Assembly: GCF_901709675.1 (NCBI RefSeq) | Contig: NC_051096.1 | Coordinates: 8,335,001-8,399,000, forward strand | Direction of reading: 5' to 3' | Source: Syngnathus acus | Taxonomy: Eukaryota; Chordata; Actinopteri; Syngnathiformes; Syngnathidae | Length of the DNA: 64,000 bases | In this document: positions 11,281-23,300 of the stretch, piece by piece | How the letters are laid out: each line of letters begins with the position of its first letter | Numbering within the stretch: position 1 is the stretch's first letter | Position numbers and translations under genes: made by a program | Notes under the pieces: generated by a model | Told to the model about the DNA's origin: nothing | What the model saw: only the letters and a program-made list of their open reading frames with translations | Database searches by the model: none

Positions 11281-11952
11281 TTATGAACCAAGCCAGGGAT
11301 CTGTTCTGTTTGTCCTGGATACGAAGGCGATTTTCCGGGCCATTTCGGTGTCGTAGATACGTTTACATTTCTCATAGTTCTTCCGCTGACGCTCTCGGCA
11401 GGGCTTCTCGTAGTAGCGCCTGCGCTTCACCGTCTCAATGATCCCATCCTGGTTCAGGACCCTGAAATATAGAATTTTTCTTTGTCAGAAGTATACAATC
11501 AAAAAGTGACCGTAAGTGCAATTTTTGTGGTTGCAAAATGATTGGCATTTACAAAGTTGGGAAAAATATATACAATTATCATAAACTTGAGGAACTTGTA
11601 TAGCTACGCCGTTAATGGTGACATGAATACCATTAACTTTGGGCGCTTCGTCAAGTTCAATATGTCGACTTTCATTTGTTTACAAGAGAGTTGACACATT
11701 GAATATGTCAGACAAGCTGACGTATCGATGGGCTGGGTCTAGTTCTATTTTGCGCAGGCGCAGTACCATGACATTGAGCAGAGGGGTACTGTTGCTCGAG
11801 ACCAACAAATAAACCTCTAATTCTTGCTCGTTAGGAAGGTTTACCATATGACAGTATGAAAATGTTTACCTGTTGAGATGTTTGTATGCTGCATCAACGT
11901 TGCCATCTTGAACCATCACTGTCCGGGCAATGAAGCGAAGGTGTCTCGCCAT
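11281..11952 (-). CDS. mrps21: MRPS21, mitochondrial ribosomal small-subunit protein bS21m
   Basis: Two coding exons (minus strand): 11952-11870 and 11461-11281. The total is 264 nt, 87 aa, the same length as the human protein. It begins [20 protein letters not shown] and continues through the basic core [20 protein letters not shown] and [11 protein letters not shown], characteristic of the S21 family. The protein is imported into mitochondria and built into the small mitoribosomal subunit. The intron of about 400 bp splits an Arg codon (AG|G). The start ATG lies close to the divergent CRABP2 gene on the other strand, and CIART follows it on the same strand, the order seen in human 1q21.2. 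Confidence 0.95.
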
Positions 11953-12508
11953 GACGATGTCGATGGCAACAAAAATGGTAGCCGTGCAGAAACAGTCGTT
12001 TCTGGTTAAATGTTCCGCGTGACTTTTCCTCCCACTTTTGCGCCCTCTGCTGGTTTTTGTCGGGTGGTGTCAATGGTACAAGCAGTCAGAACTCCGCACT
12101 CATCTTTGAATAGTAATTTAAGGTCTTTCATTCGTATTTGTTTCATTATTATATTTATCATGATTTATTTGTGCTTATTATTTTAATATACATTATTATT
12201 TGCACGTTTGCCCGAAGCAACATCACTTTTCTTTTGCTTTGGCATAAATGAACGCTCCCCGTCTGGCAGATGTTTTCTTCCATCTGGTATTCAAATGTCT
12301 CACCTAGCTGATGCAGGGTGAAGCTGCAAAGTCTCGCTTGCTCTTCTTATTGGCTGGAGCTTCTTCACGTCCAGGCGAGCTATTAGCCAATAGAAAAGAG
12401 ACGCAAATGCAAGAAAGAGGAGTGGACATATCCGACCTGGCTCACAGCGTCACACGCGCAGAGTTCGTGCAGAAAGAAAGAAACAAACCATCTACACAGA
12501 TCGGCAAG
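11953..12508. promoter_or_regulatory. Head-to-head interval between MRPS21 and CRABP2
   Basis: The two start codons face away from each other, 556 bp apart, so both promoters must lie here or partly inside first exons. The MRPS21 side has GC-rich sequence (about 11990-12070); the middle is AT-rich (12110-12240). A bidirectional promoter is possible, though one gene is housekeeping and the other tissue-restricted. I cannot place transcription starts. Confidence 0.4.
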
Positions 12509-14371
12509 ATGGAGAAGAAAATCCCGGACTTTTCTGGAAAATGGAAAATGAAGTCTTCGGAATATTTTGAGGAGCTCTTGAAAGCGCTGGGTGAGTAGAC
12601 ATTTTACAGACAATTCAAAGACTTTCTAGATCAAGTCGTGTTGCAGATTTGACTTGATTAAATGCAAATTTATTAGTCTATTTAATGGTATCTATCCAGC
12701 CATCCATCCAATCTAACAAACAGGGAGGGCATAATTGTATCACTTGTTTTTAGACAATGAGCGTTTCACAGTCGTTCTCCATAAACAACATTTCAAGTTA
12801 AAGTTAAAGTCCCAATGATGGTCACACACACACACATCTGGGTGTGGTGAAATTTGTCCTCTGCATTGAACGTGTGATTTGGATCCATCCCCTGGGGGAG
12901 AGGGGAGCAGTGAGCAGCAGCTCGGCGCTCGGGAATCATTTGGTGATTTCTTGAGAAAGCAACATTTGTTGTGCATTGCTTCATGAGCAAACGGAGTTCA
13001 ATTCATTTGATCTCAATTTTACATTCACCTGCATGAAAACATTCAAGTGCATGTGCATTCTTACTAAATGAAAGGCCAAGACTGCTTGAATTGCACGAGG
13101 GGTCAAGAGGGGGCCAACTAGTGGCATCCATGAAAAATCAAAAGGCAAACAAACAGTGGTGGAATGTTGGATTCATCTGAAGCAGGGTACTCCTCATGCG
13201 GATGTAATTAGAGTCAGCGTAAACGGAACTGAGGCTCAACATGGGCCCCTGCAGCCAGTCAGCAGCTGTGAGACAGACTCCCCTGCACGGCCCGGGGCCC
13301 CCGACCCAAATCTAATGCGGCATGTGAGTTCCCTTAATGGAATGAGCAGGACGGCGCACTGAAAGTAAACAAATTGCAAGTATTCATCCATTGCAAAGGA
13401 AGGGAGAGGATATGAACTTGGATGTAGTATAATTTGTGATTCAATAGTGGTCACTTGGGTGTGTGAAGCTCATCAAAGTAAGTCATTCAATGTTCATGAG
13501 AGCCACTTCGTTTTGGTTTTACAACCCTGTCAAAGCTGCAGCTCGTAAATGCGACATCCTACTTCATTATCAGATGCTTCTCAATGTGACTTGTCCTGAG
13601 CTTGTCTCTGTTTTTTTGGATTGTGTTAGCATTATGCTAGCTGAAGCCAAAGTTATGCCATTTCAGGCACCATTCTATTTTATGATCTGAACGTTCCTTT
13701 GTGCACAGGTGTGAATATGTTTGTGAGGAAAATTGCTGTGGCGGCAGCCTCAAGTCCTGCTGTGGAAATCAGCCAACAAGGAGAGAGTCTATCCATCAAA
13801 ACATCCACCAGCATCCGCACTACCCACGTCTCTTTCACCGTGGGTCAATCGTTTCACGAGACCACAGTGGATGGACGCCCCTGCACGGTATTTTTTGTTC
13901 AGTATCAGAGCACAGATTCTTACCGTAGTGGGAAATGGCCAATACTTGCGCAGAGGGGGAAAAAAAACAAAAAACATATGGAAATCATTGTAGTGGATGT
14001 GTGACATTGCCGGGGATCTGGTCTTCATTTAATCCTGGCTGGTGAAAGGACTAGCCTCTGACTGACTGAATTGTTCCGCCTCAAAACTTTTGTGTTTTTA
14101 TGAAGAGTTTTCCTACATGGGAATCAGAGAGCAAAATCAGCTGTGAACAGACTTTACAGAAAGGCGAGGGACCCAAGACAGCCTGGACTCGAGAGCTGAC
14201 TAATGACGGAGAGCTGATACTGGTAAGCCATTTTAGTGATCGTGCTGATTGTTCCGCCCGGAGCTGCTGCATAGCTTCTCTGTGAACCCCTTTTTTTTTC
14301 TTCTTCTTTTTTCTTTCTAGACGATGACTGCAGGGGATGTTGTCTGCACCAGAGTTTATGAAAGGGAATAA
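12509..14371 (+). CDS. crabp2: CRABP2, cellular retinoic acid-binding protein 2
   Basis: Four coding exons: 12509-12590, 13709-13887, 14106-14222, 14321-14371. The total is 429 nt, 142 aa, with the four-exon layout typical of the intracellular lipid-binding protein family. It starts [20 protein letters not shown], a few residues longer than human CRABP2 (138 aa). The portal helix region ([20 protein letters not shown]) and the strand [12 protein letters not shown] are clear. The residues that contact the retinoic acid carboxylate are kept: Arg116 (in WTREL), Arg137 and Tyr139 (in CTRVYERE). The protein carries retinoic acid in the cytosol and delivers it to nuclear receptors. Teleosts often have two CRABP2 copies; I cannot say whether this is a or b. 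CRABP1 is an alternative, but the human 1q23 neighbourhood favours CRABP2. Confidence 0.92.
12795..12952 (+). mobile_element. Dispersed teleost repeat in CRABP2 intron 1
   Basis: The sequence begins with a TTAAAGTTAAAGTCCCAATGA stretch, then (AC)n, then GGTGTGGTGAAATTTGTCCT and GAGGGGAGCAGTGAGCAGCAG. I recognise this as a short element repeated widely in fish genomes. No coding capacity. The family name is not certain. Confidence 0.6.
13080..13400 (+). other. GC-rich unexplained segment in CRABP2 intron 1
   Basis: A higher-complexity, GC-rich stretch inside an AT-rich intron, with no repeat signature and no splice-bounded exon. It could be a conserved regulatory element of CRABP2; nothing in the sequence proves it. 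Confidence 0.25.
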
Positions 14372-14993
14372 GGAAATTGCCAGGCAATTTTATACGGTTC
14401 ATATCTACTCACCTTGCCCCCACAATTTTGGTGAGCTTAAGCTCCACCTGCAGAAATGATTTCCTATTTTACTTCATGTTTTATCCAATGATGTAATCAA
14501 TCAGAAATTTGCTTCTGATTCCAAATGATTAGAATTGCAAACTGAGGATGGACAATTATTTCCTGGATTGGCTATGGAGACGTTTAACAATCACTTCATT
14601 GTTATGATATATGACTGTGATTGTTGATGTATCGAAAATGACACTTATTTTCCAAATCATTGTCAATGTTTGTTGTTTAATATTTGAAGTGCGGGCGGAA
14701 ACCTCCATGGCCTTCAGTTCCACAATCAAAAAGTCAACACCATGCATGCCTCGCCTGCATGTGAATAATGGACCGTCAGACTTCTAAAAAAGCGTGCCGA
14801 CCCTGTGACGTTCTTTCCGGTTTATGCACCCGATGCTCCGATGAATGCTTCGTACTCGATGACCTCGAAGTGAATTTTCCACTCCTCAGCTTCTCTCATG
14901 AAGGTTTTGAACAGCCTCACTGAAGCGCAATCATTGTGTGAGGAAAAAGCCACAGCACTCTCGGGTGGATGGAAAGTTCTCCGCTGTTTGCTC

Positions 14994-14999
14994 AATAAA
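14994..14999 (+). terminator. crabp2: Candidate CRABP2 polyadenylation signal
   Basis: AATAAA about 620 nt after the CRABP2 stop codon, the first clear one on the plus strand there. The 14372-14993 interval would be the 3' UTR. Confidence 0.5.
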
Positions 15000-16960
15000 A
15001 ACGATAGAAAAAATTGGCAGGCACATATTGAATGTGCCTAGATGACGCCTCTTGAATAAAGGCTGTTATCCTCAGAAGAGAATTTGAAACCATTTTCCAC
15101 ACACAACAGTGTGCCAGTTCATTCCCCAAGCAGTGACGTAATGGGGCACCATCAGCTTTGGAATGCTGCGGTTTCAATGCCTGGACTTTTCTTTCAGGGC
15201 CATCTGAAACAATCGTGGATCAGAGTTGCAGGAGTCGACTGACAAACATAAGTGAAATGAAGGCGATAAGCAAGACCAAGGCGACAAAGCGAGGTCCCAC
15301 CCATTCCAGGCTTCATAAACTCAATGGCTGCTTTGAACACTAATTGGACGGAAGTCGTTGGACACCATGTCATTAGGCGCTACAGGAAATGAAACATGCC
15401 AGACAATTTCAAGGTGTCTGTGTGTGTGTGTGTCTGTCCATTCATCCAGAAGAATATTTGTGAGGTTGAACGAGAGCTTGCTCAGTTGGCGTAGAAATAA
15501 AACGCTGGTTTTGCTATACCGGAAGGAATGTTGGCTGTATCACCCTCCACTAGTCACAACTTAGTGAGCCATGGCAAGCTATCGAAGTTGACCTTTAACC
15601 CTCTTGAGGCTTAAGTTTTCAAAACATCGCTCATTGTTGGCAGTCAACTAGTCATAGATTCTGTGGGGTTCCCCCCCCCCTCCCCCTTGTTTTGCCAAAG
15701 ATTGAAAAGCTATGTGTTATTGGGTATATTTTCTGGCATGGAAAATGAGTATTTGGACGATGATCCAAGCGTGCAATCCGCTATATTGGATCTGTTGTCC
15801 TTGGTGACTGACCTAAATATACAAGGGTGGGTCGGTCTTCTCTCCAAATTGTTTGCACATTGCTTGGAAAGGCCTTGGAAGATGAAGAATCAAAGTAAAA
15901 AAAAAGTCAAAGTCTGCTTTATTGTCAATTTCTTCACACAATGTTGCAAAGTAAAGCATTCAAGTAGGCCAAGATGCAACGGATGGACTATATATGTGCC
16001 TGAATGTCATGACTGCCCTCAAGCATGAGCCCCCATGTGACTTGAGGGGAATGGCGCATGGATTACAATGACTGCGCAATAACCCCTGGTTGAATTAAAG
16101 ACGTTGCAGTTTACCCAACGCCTGCAAATTTTGCAAACCATGACAAAAGCTGGAGTAGAAATTCTGCACGTTTGCCATTGTGATGGTGATTTTCTTCCAC
16201 AAAGCTGTTGTCATGAAAATATTAGAAACAAGTCAACGTTACACCATTTCATGTTGTTATTGTTAATGCCTCAGAGTACCTCATTGATGCAGATTTAATA
16301 TTCAGGTGAATGTGTACAGCTAATTTAAGATCCGTTTTCTTTCTTTGTCTGTCTGTCTGTCTGTCTGTCTCCCTCTCTCTGCTGTCTGTCTGTCTGTTTA
16401 TCTGTCCCTGTCTCACTCTCTCTGTTTCTCGAGATTCACCAGGGTGATTAAAGGCACAAGAGTGACATCTACCGTATGTTATGTATATGGTGAAATAAAG
16501 ATGGAACAACAAAGGTGATTTCAAATAGGTGATTTTGTTTGTTTATCGTATTAGGCTGTATCTATTATTGCTTTTCGCAGGCTGGCCGAATAACGATTAT
16601 TTGCAAATAACAGGTGTGTTATTGAGTTGATCGTGTTTCTTGCAAAGTGTATTGGAATAATCATAATCATCATCATAATCATAACTCTCCCTCTGGATTG
16701 TTTTATCAACGGCGGGTAGGTCGAGACTTTATTGACATTATTTCTACTATTTAAAATGTGATACAACAAAAATAATTAAAGAATTACGGGAGGGCGAACA
16801 AAATCGTAATATACGCATAAAAAGCTTGAGTCTTTAATCAGCATAAAATGTCCACAAATGAACGGTTTACAGAAAATGTTTGAAAAATGAATAGATGGAT
16901 GGATGGATGGGTGGAGACGCATCCGGTTGTCCGGGTTTTTTTTTGTTGTTTTTTTGCGCC
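15000..16960. other. CRABP2-SCAMP3 intergenic region
   Basis: About 2 kb with no supportable exon. It contains a short (TG)n at about 15419-15433, a poly-C run near 15668, a dispersed-repeat fragment at 15904-15950, a (CTGT)n block near 16343-16400 and an (ATGG)n run at about 16889-16912. The rest is unremarkable AT-rich sequence. Confidence 0.55.
15904..15950 (+). mobile_element. Dispersed repeat fragment (GTCAAAGTCTGCTTTATTGTC)
   Basis: Matches the shape of a common fish repeat: AAAGTCAAAGTCTGCTTTATT followed by GTCAATTTCTTCACA. Related in its TTTATTGTCA core to the copies at 19096 and 23555. Family not assigned. Confidence 0.5.
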
Positions 16961-17240
16961 GCAGTGATCACATGACTGTGACTTTGGCTTATGACTTCCT
17001 GCTTTGTGTTTTGCTCTACGGTAGGGAAGACAAACGGATCCTTTGGGCCGGCCAAAAAGAGAATATCCACGAAAAGCATCAGTGAGTGCGTGTGTTTGGC
17101 CATTAGTTCCAAATGCTGCGATGCCAATGAAATGCTAGCTAGCCAGCCGCATGGCCTCTCTTCTTTTTCCCTTTCGAAGGAGCTAAGTGACGTTGCCATT
17201 AGCAGCAAGTGGTGCTGACACTTGCCCCTTTTTTGCCATT
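16961..17240 (+). promoter_or_regulatory. SCAMP3 upstream region
   Basis: Sequence just before the SCAMP3 ATG. It contains TCACATGA at 16968-16975, an M-box-like E-box of the kind bound by MITF/TFE factors. A GC-richer stretch leads into the start codon. Promoter function is inferred from position only. Confidence 0.35.
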
Positions 17241-19361
17241 ATGTCGAAATACACTAGCTTTCCTGAGCCAATGGACGATCACAACCCTTTCCAGGTGAGT
17301 GATATGCGACATTGAACAAACTTGGCACAAATATGGGTGGCGAGAAATAGTTGGCGTGTTGTCCCTCATCATGTGACACCATGTGGTTTCTTTTCCTGAC
17401 TCCGTGTGTCCTCCTCAAGCTTTGGCCAGCAAGAAACACCCAAAGATAACACAGATTGGGTTAGTGTTGTTGCCATTGAGATGATTTTTGTTGTTGTTGT
17501 TGTTGTCAGGACCCAGCAGTGACCCAACACAGCAGCAACACTGGCTATGCCACTTTGGACCTGTACAACCCATTTGAGGGCACGCCTGAGGTATGTGACT
17601 TATTCTTGATTACAAAGTGATTAAAGGCGACAATCAATATTTATTCTGCTTGGTTTCATCTCCATCGATCCGTCCATTTTCGGAAGCGCTTTATCCTCAC
17701 CAGGGTGGGTCGTGGTCATGCTTGAGCCCAATGCCCGCCCATGTTGGGACTTTTATTGTGAAGCACCTTTTTAGTTTGACTCTTGTATTTCAGGCTCCAC
17801 TTCCGTACGAAGCCACCTCTCCCTCTGCTCCATCTGCGCCCGCACAGAGCCCACCTAGCCGGACGACGCCCACCGAGCCTCGTAACTATGGCTCGTATAA
17901 CACCCACGACTCCCAGGTAGAATTGACGGATGGACTTGTAAGAAAGCATCGAGCGTTGATGATATATGTCTTTCATCTGTCAGACTGCCGTAAATGCTAC
18001 CACCACAGAGCTGATGAAGAAGCAAGAGGAGCTGGAGAGGAAAGCCCAGGAGCTGGAGAGGCGAGAGCGGGAGCTGCAGTCTCACACTTTGGGCCCTGGA
18101 GCCAGTCAGTTTGCCAGGACCTTTCAATCGAGCCTTTCATGCATGTCCCAAGGATTGGGGAAATGACTGTGGCTTCCTTCCATCTTTGTGCTGTGCTTCA
18201 GCTCGTCAGAATAACTGGCCTCCCCTGCCTTCGTTCTGTCCCGTCGGCCCCTGCTTCTACCAGGACATCAACGTGGAGATCAGCCAGCGCTTCCAGCGAA
18301 CCGTCACCAGCATGTATTACTTTTGGTTGTGTGAGTTTGTCATCATTTTGCCGCCGCTCGTCACAAAAATGGCATGATCAAAAATGGGAAGGACCGACGC
18401 GTTGCCATATAACGAACTAACCGAGCAACATTCTCTGTCGTCGTCTGCGTGCAGTCAGCACGGGAACTCTGCTCTTTAACCTGATCTCCTCGCTGGCCAT
18501 GTTCTGCATCGATACTTCAGTCGGCGTCGGTCTGGGTCTTGCCATCCTCTGGGCGCTTCTCTTCACTCCGTGCTCCTTCGTCTGCTGGTATCGGCCCGCT
18601 TACAAAGCCTTCAGGTATTTCGCTCCATCTTAGGCCAAGATGGATGTCTCTTTCACAATTCCTTTGTCATTCTTAAAGCATTCTTTTCCGTGTTCCCTCT
18701 AGGAGTGACAGCTCGTTCAACTTCTTTATTTTCTTTTTTGTTTTCTTTGCCCAAGTCGTTGTTTACGTCATCATGACCATTGGCATCCCCGGATGGGGCT
18801 TCAGGTAATGACTCGGAGCAGTAGGGGGAGTGAGCGGCTGTCCTTCAATGAAAAAGAAAAGTCCATCATATTCCAAGTGTTGTCGTTGTGCCTTTCAGTG
18901 GATGGATTGTGAGCTTGACTGCTCTCAAGAAAAGCGTCGCCGTCGGTGCCATCACCATGATGAACGCCATCCTGTTTACCGCTCAGGCCGCCATTGGAGT
19001 GGTCATGCTGAAGAAGGTAATCATTGGAAAATGCTCAGCTCTGTAAATGCATCAAATGGTGGATTGGACTTTTCATCCAATCAAAGTGTCATCGGAATAG
19101 AATAGAATAGATCTTTATTGTCATTGTCACACATGTACAACAATAAGAACTAAACAAAGAGGTCACGCCGAAGAAAGTGCGGCCAATAACAGATGGTCTT
19201 TCCCCGCTCAGGTTCACGGTCTTTACAGGCAGACCGATGCCAGTTTCCAAAAGGCCCAGGCGGAATTTGCCACTGGAGTCATGTCCAATCAGACCGTCCG
19301 CCAAGCTGCTGCCAGCGCCGCTAGCAACGCCGCTCAAGGGGCCTTCGCCGCACCCCGTTGA
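17241..19361 (+). CDS. scamp3: SCAMP3, secretory carrier-associated membrane protein 3
   Basis: Nine coding exons: 17241-17294, 17510-17590, 17794-17916, 17984-18104, 18202-18330, 18455-18614, 18703-18804, 18899-19016, 19212-19361. The total is 1038 nt, 345 aa (human 347). Two NPF motifs (residues 15-17 and 38-40) should bind EH-domain endocytic proteins. A Pro/Ser-rich spacer and a charged coiled coil ([19 protein letters not shown]) follow. The core has four membrane spans, with [17 protein letters not shown] before the first and the conserved cytosolic E-peptide [11 protein letters not shown] (residues about 213-223) between the second and third. The tail is Ala/Gln-rich. SCAMPs cycle through endosomes, trans-Golgi and plasma membrane. 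In human, SCAMP3 lies close to ASH1L on 1q22, and the two are near neighbours here too, separated by RNF115. Confidence 0.96.
17667..17750 (+). mobile_element. Truncated fish repeat in SCAMP3 intron 2
   Basis: CCATTTTCGGAAGCGCTTTA then TCCTCACCAGGGTGGGTCGT resembles the start of a very abundant fish element (consensus-like: CCATTTTCTGAACCGCTTATCC). Only the first part is present. The other end of the same kind of element appears at 47248-47325. Confidence 0.5.
19096..19145 (+). mobile_element. TTTATTGTCATTGTCAC dispersed element, SCAMP3 last intron
   Basis: GAATAGAATAGATCTTTATT followed by GTCATTGTCACACATGTACA. A near-identical block occurs at 23555-23600. Repeated in the window and familiar from other fish genomes, perhaps the 3' tail of a retroelement; class not certain. 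Confidence 0.6.
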
Positions 19362-19521
19362 TCACGAGGGACGTTCAGGGTGGGTACCGTGGAGAAAAGG
19401 AATGATCATGTTCATTTTCCCATTGTGGTGATTAGATTTCAATGGCTGGTGAACCGGACGGAGTCCCTGTAATTACCCCAAGCAAGTGCACGAGACGATG
19501 GCCTGATGTAATCATGTATGT

Positions 19522-19527
19522 AATAAA
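19522..19527 (+). terminator. scamp3: SCAMP3 polyadenylation signal
   Basis: AATAAA about 160 nt past the SCAMP3 stop codon. Confidence 0.65.
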
Positions 19528-19559
19528 TAGGCCTTGGTGTCTATGAACAAGTCAACATT

Positions 19560-20229
19560 TATTCATACATGCCGTTGTATTAGTCAGCTGTCTGAAAGTT
19601 CGAAGCGTTTAAGGACAAGACTGCCAAATCTATCCTTTATCACCCGTGAGACATGCTGTTTTTTGAGCTCATGCTAAAATGGTTCCATTGAAACATCTCA
19701 ATCCTAATGAAACTAACAATGATGCTTATGTATGTTGTAGCCAAAACACTCACACACTGTAAGAAATTGTGTTTGATGTCACACCGTTTGGTTGTTTGGT
19801 GCATCTTATGACTCGTCATTGTTTTCATACAAATGTACTGACAAATGTCATTGAAGGACATTTGTGAGAAATAATGCGTTCAATCAAGAGGTATGCTTTG
19901 GATACATTTTTGACCCACTTTTTGGTTTCACTGTCCTTTATTATTTATGAACCGATATAGAAGTGCAAAAGAATAGAAATGATAACAAAAATACTTGTTT
20001 TCTGCTCTTGTATGCCAATATGTTGTGTAATGATTGTCATTTCTTTTGTAACAAGAATGTTAACAATTGTTTGATACAACAATGACATGCATGGCAAGTG
20101 TCTTTGGCGTCGTCACCAGTCGCACTTGACAGCGCACCGCGTCAACACCACGACAACTTATAAAATGAGCACTTGATTTGTTTGGAACTATTTCGACGCG
20201 TCCATCCTAGTGACTGACTACACATGCAT
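19560..20229. other. SCAMP3-RNF115 intergenic spacer
   Basis: AT-rich, roughly 670 bp, no exon or repeat that I can name. Confidence 0.5.
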
Positions 20230-20333
20230 GACGTGACGTGGCTCGTCGCACGTTGCGTTGGTTCTTTGCTATTCTAAGGACACGCCTGCACGCACACGCG
20301 CACGTTCGGCCGGGCGCTTCTGCGGACGGCAAC
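20230..20333 (+). promoter_or_regulatory. CpG-rich RNF115 promoter/leader
   Basis: A sharp rise in CpG content immediately before the RNF115 ATG (ACGCACACGCGCACGTTCGG and GGGCGCTTCTGCGGACGGCA), within otherwise AT-rich flanks. Typical of a CpG-island housekeeping promoter. No TATA box is obvious. Confidence 0.55.
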
Positions 20334-23300
20334 ATGGCGGAGGCCGCCGCGGCAACAATTCAGCACCGGTTCTTCTGTCACTGCTGTAAGCGTGAAACGC
20401 AACCCCTTCTCCCGGTAAGTCATTTGGAGTTGCCAAGACCACACGACGTGCGTTTATTCAGACACACTTGAATTGGCATCGCACTTTTAAGGGGTGGGTG
20501 GTCGGGCGGGCGATCAGAAAATAAATGAAACGCGTAAATGTAGCACTCCCTAGATGTTGAATTTAAGCGTACATGTCGCTATGTTCTTACATCCACAAGC
20601 GTAAACATAAAAGTCTGACTTGGGTGCTTCACATGCGTGTCCATATTTAGAAGGCTGTTCTGGTGTCCAGTTGTCTCGCCTTGCATGTGTGTGTGAGGGG
20701 GGGGCTGCACGGTGTTTTTCTATGTGGCGCCAACATGCGATTTTACGCACAAACAAGCAGACTTAAAAAGTGACACAATTGTTGCAAAGAATCTCACAAC
20801 AGACGCTCGCTCACTTCCTATTTACGGATCATGACGTGCAGATCAGCTACAAGAGCTGCTTTTAAAAATAGAATGCTCAAATCAACGAATTGTTTCTTTC
20901 AATCAATTGAAGTACAGCATTGAGTGAGCTTAATTGCTGCCTTCTTGTACATTCTTGCAACGAACAATCTAATTCCTTTCGAAATTGCATTTGAATGCTG
21001 AGATGTTATTGCTGCGTTAATGCGAGGAATGAGGAGTATAATGAGGGTTATTCGCATATCCAGCAACCCCCTGACACCTTGCAAAGATCTCCCTCGGGAG
21101 CTGTGAACGGCAGATGGATGACATCAGCGCCTTTTAATCGGGTGCAAGAACAATATTCCGGTATTGCCATGACATCATTGCTGCATCATCGCTTCCTCAA
21201 TGATCCGGCCGGGGCTTTGATAACCCCGCACAAAAGATTGTTTTTGACAAACAAGTAGTCACTCAGGTAATGCACCTAAAATAATTTGTTTGATATAAAA
21301 GAACCAGTGAAGTAAGTAGTTCACTTGTTGATGGCAAGCACGATGCGGTTTGTTCTTTTCCTTTCTTCTGTCACTGATGCTGTGCCAAGACAATCAAATA
21401 GTAGGTAAACCAGCATTTTGTGCATCATGTCCAAGTTATTGTCGCTCCCGGTGATGTCCACCGGAGGGCAGTAAAACTCCTCTTTGACCCGTCGTCTAAT
21501 TCTTCGTTTTGTTTAGTGTGGACACTGTCCACTGGACAGTACATATGAAACGTCTTTGCACCTCTGTACTGATATCTTGCTGGGAGTATCAAAAAGAACT
21601 ACATTTGTGGAGAAAAATAGAAGATGAGGTTTATACACCTAGCACATGAAATGTTTGATACAGCTCTCAAGGTTGTGTTCTCCACTAGCCAATGAAGTAT
21701 GCTCTTTTCTTTTCAAGGATTTTGTCTGCCCCGGGTGCAAGTCTGACTTTATTGAGGAGGTGGAACATGACTCCAGGTATAGGAGAGTTTTGGGATTGGG
21801 TTCCTGTTGAAAATGTGCCCACGACTGAAGCTGCTTTTTGTTCAGACTCTTGGAGAGCAGCGCACCAGAGAGCAGCCAAGAGTCCAACTCGTTGTTCTCC
21901 GAAGTAATTCTTTGACAATGAACATTTGGAAATATGACTGGAAAAATGCCTCACAGTTTGCGTCTCTCCAAGCTATGGCAGCTGTTGTTTATGGAGCGCT
22001 CGGCTCTGCTGTCGCACCCGCCGTCATCAGCGCAGGATGACGGCGAGACGTTGCTTAGCGCTCAAAGTCATCTTCCTTTCGTGACACCGGCCAACGCTGA
22101 GGTCAGAGAGCTACAGTTTCTGTCCCAGCCTGGGGAGGAGAGGTCACCGCGACCTGAGCAAAGACCTCAAGTGGAAGGGTGCGTGTCTCGTGATCACAAT
22201 CAATCGTTTGGACTGGAGTATGAGAAGAAATGTCTGAAATTGATAGCGCCCGCCCCATATAGCACTGATTGCATATTTGACGTGACCAAAATATTGGTGT
22301 AACCATTTTCCCCCCACTGTTTTGGCCCACTCAAGGATTGTGCAACACTTCTTGGCCGACCTGTTTACAACCAATGGAAACCCCAGCGCTGCGCCAGCTG
22401 CATTGTAATCCGCTATTCAATCCTTTTCTGATTTCATCTCTGAAGACGGGCGATCAAATGTTCTCTTTACGTTCTGTTTGGCTCTCAGATCGAGCATGCT
22501 GCAACTGTACTCAAACCCGGCAGATTACGCGTGGGGTCAGGGAGGCCTGGATACAGTCATTACAGAGGTCAGATCATAGCGACGTTTCTTCTCTCTTTGG
22601 ATTTACAATGCACTTTTTAAGTTACATGTAATGATGTGTTTGAACGCTACACAAAAGGTCACAGAAAAGAATGTAACAGGATTGACCATCAAACAAACGG
22701 TTCTTGTGGGAGGCACCAAAATGGGAGCCCTGGTTCAGTGCAAATACAGCGAAATTGCAAACCTACTTGCTGTTTTCATCTCAGTTGTTAGGACAGTTGG
22801 AGAACACGGGTCCCCCCCCTGCCGAAAAGAACACGATCTCATCCTTGCCGACGGTGTGCATTTCTCAAGAGCAAACAGGTGGGAATCCTATTATGGCATT
22901 GCTATTTACTCAGACCCCAAAAAATGCTAGATGTTTCATCGACTTTTTTACTCTTCCTTTTCCTTGGCCTTCCCAGTTTCCCTGACTGACATTTGTATGT
23001 TTTCAAACATTTCTAGATTTGAAAAACACGATGACTGTTATTTCCAAATCTCGCGCTTCCTTTGTGTTGCTCTTTCAAAGACCGCAGACTGGAGTGTACA
23101 ATTTGCAGGGAGGAGTATTCATCGGGGGAATGTGTCCGCAAGCTACCGTGCCTCCATTACTTCCACAGTGACTGTATAGTGCCTTGGCTGGAACTGGTAA
23201 GGAAGGCTGTTGACTGCCTTTGGGTCACTGGCTCTTAAAGGCACAAGGAAAAAAAAAAACCCACTAATATACTTACTGTCACTTTCACTCATCGAATAAC

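Noticed and set aside
12509-17240. MicroRNA genes of the human 1q21-q23 region (miR-9-1, miR-92b type)
   Set aside because: I looked for their mature sequences across the window and found no match.
21934-21972. Earlier CAG acceptor (TCACAG at about 21950) for RNF115 exon 4
   Set aside because: It puts the exon out of frame; the AG at 21971-21972 restores the frame and the family ELW junction.
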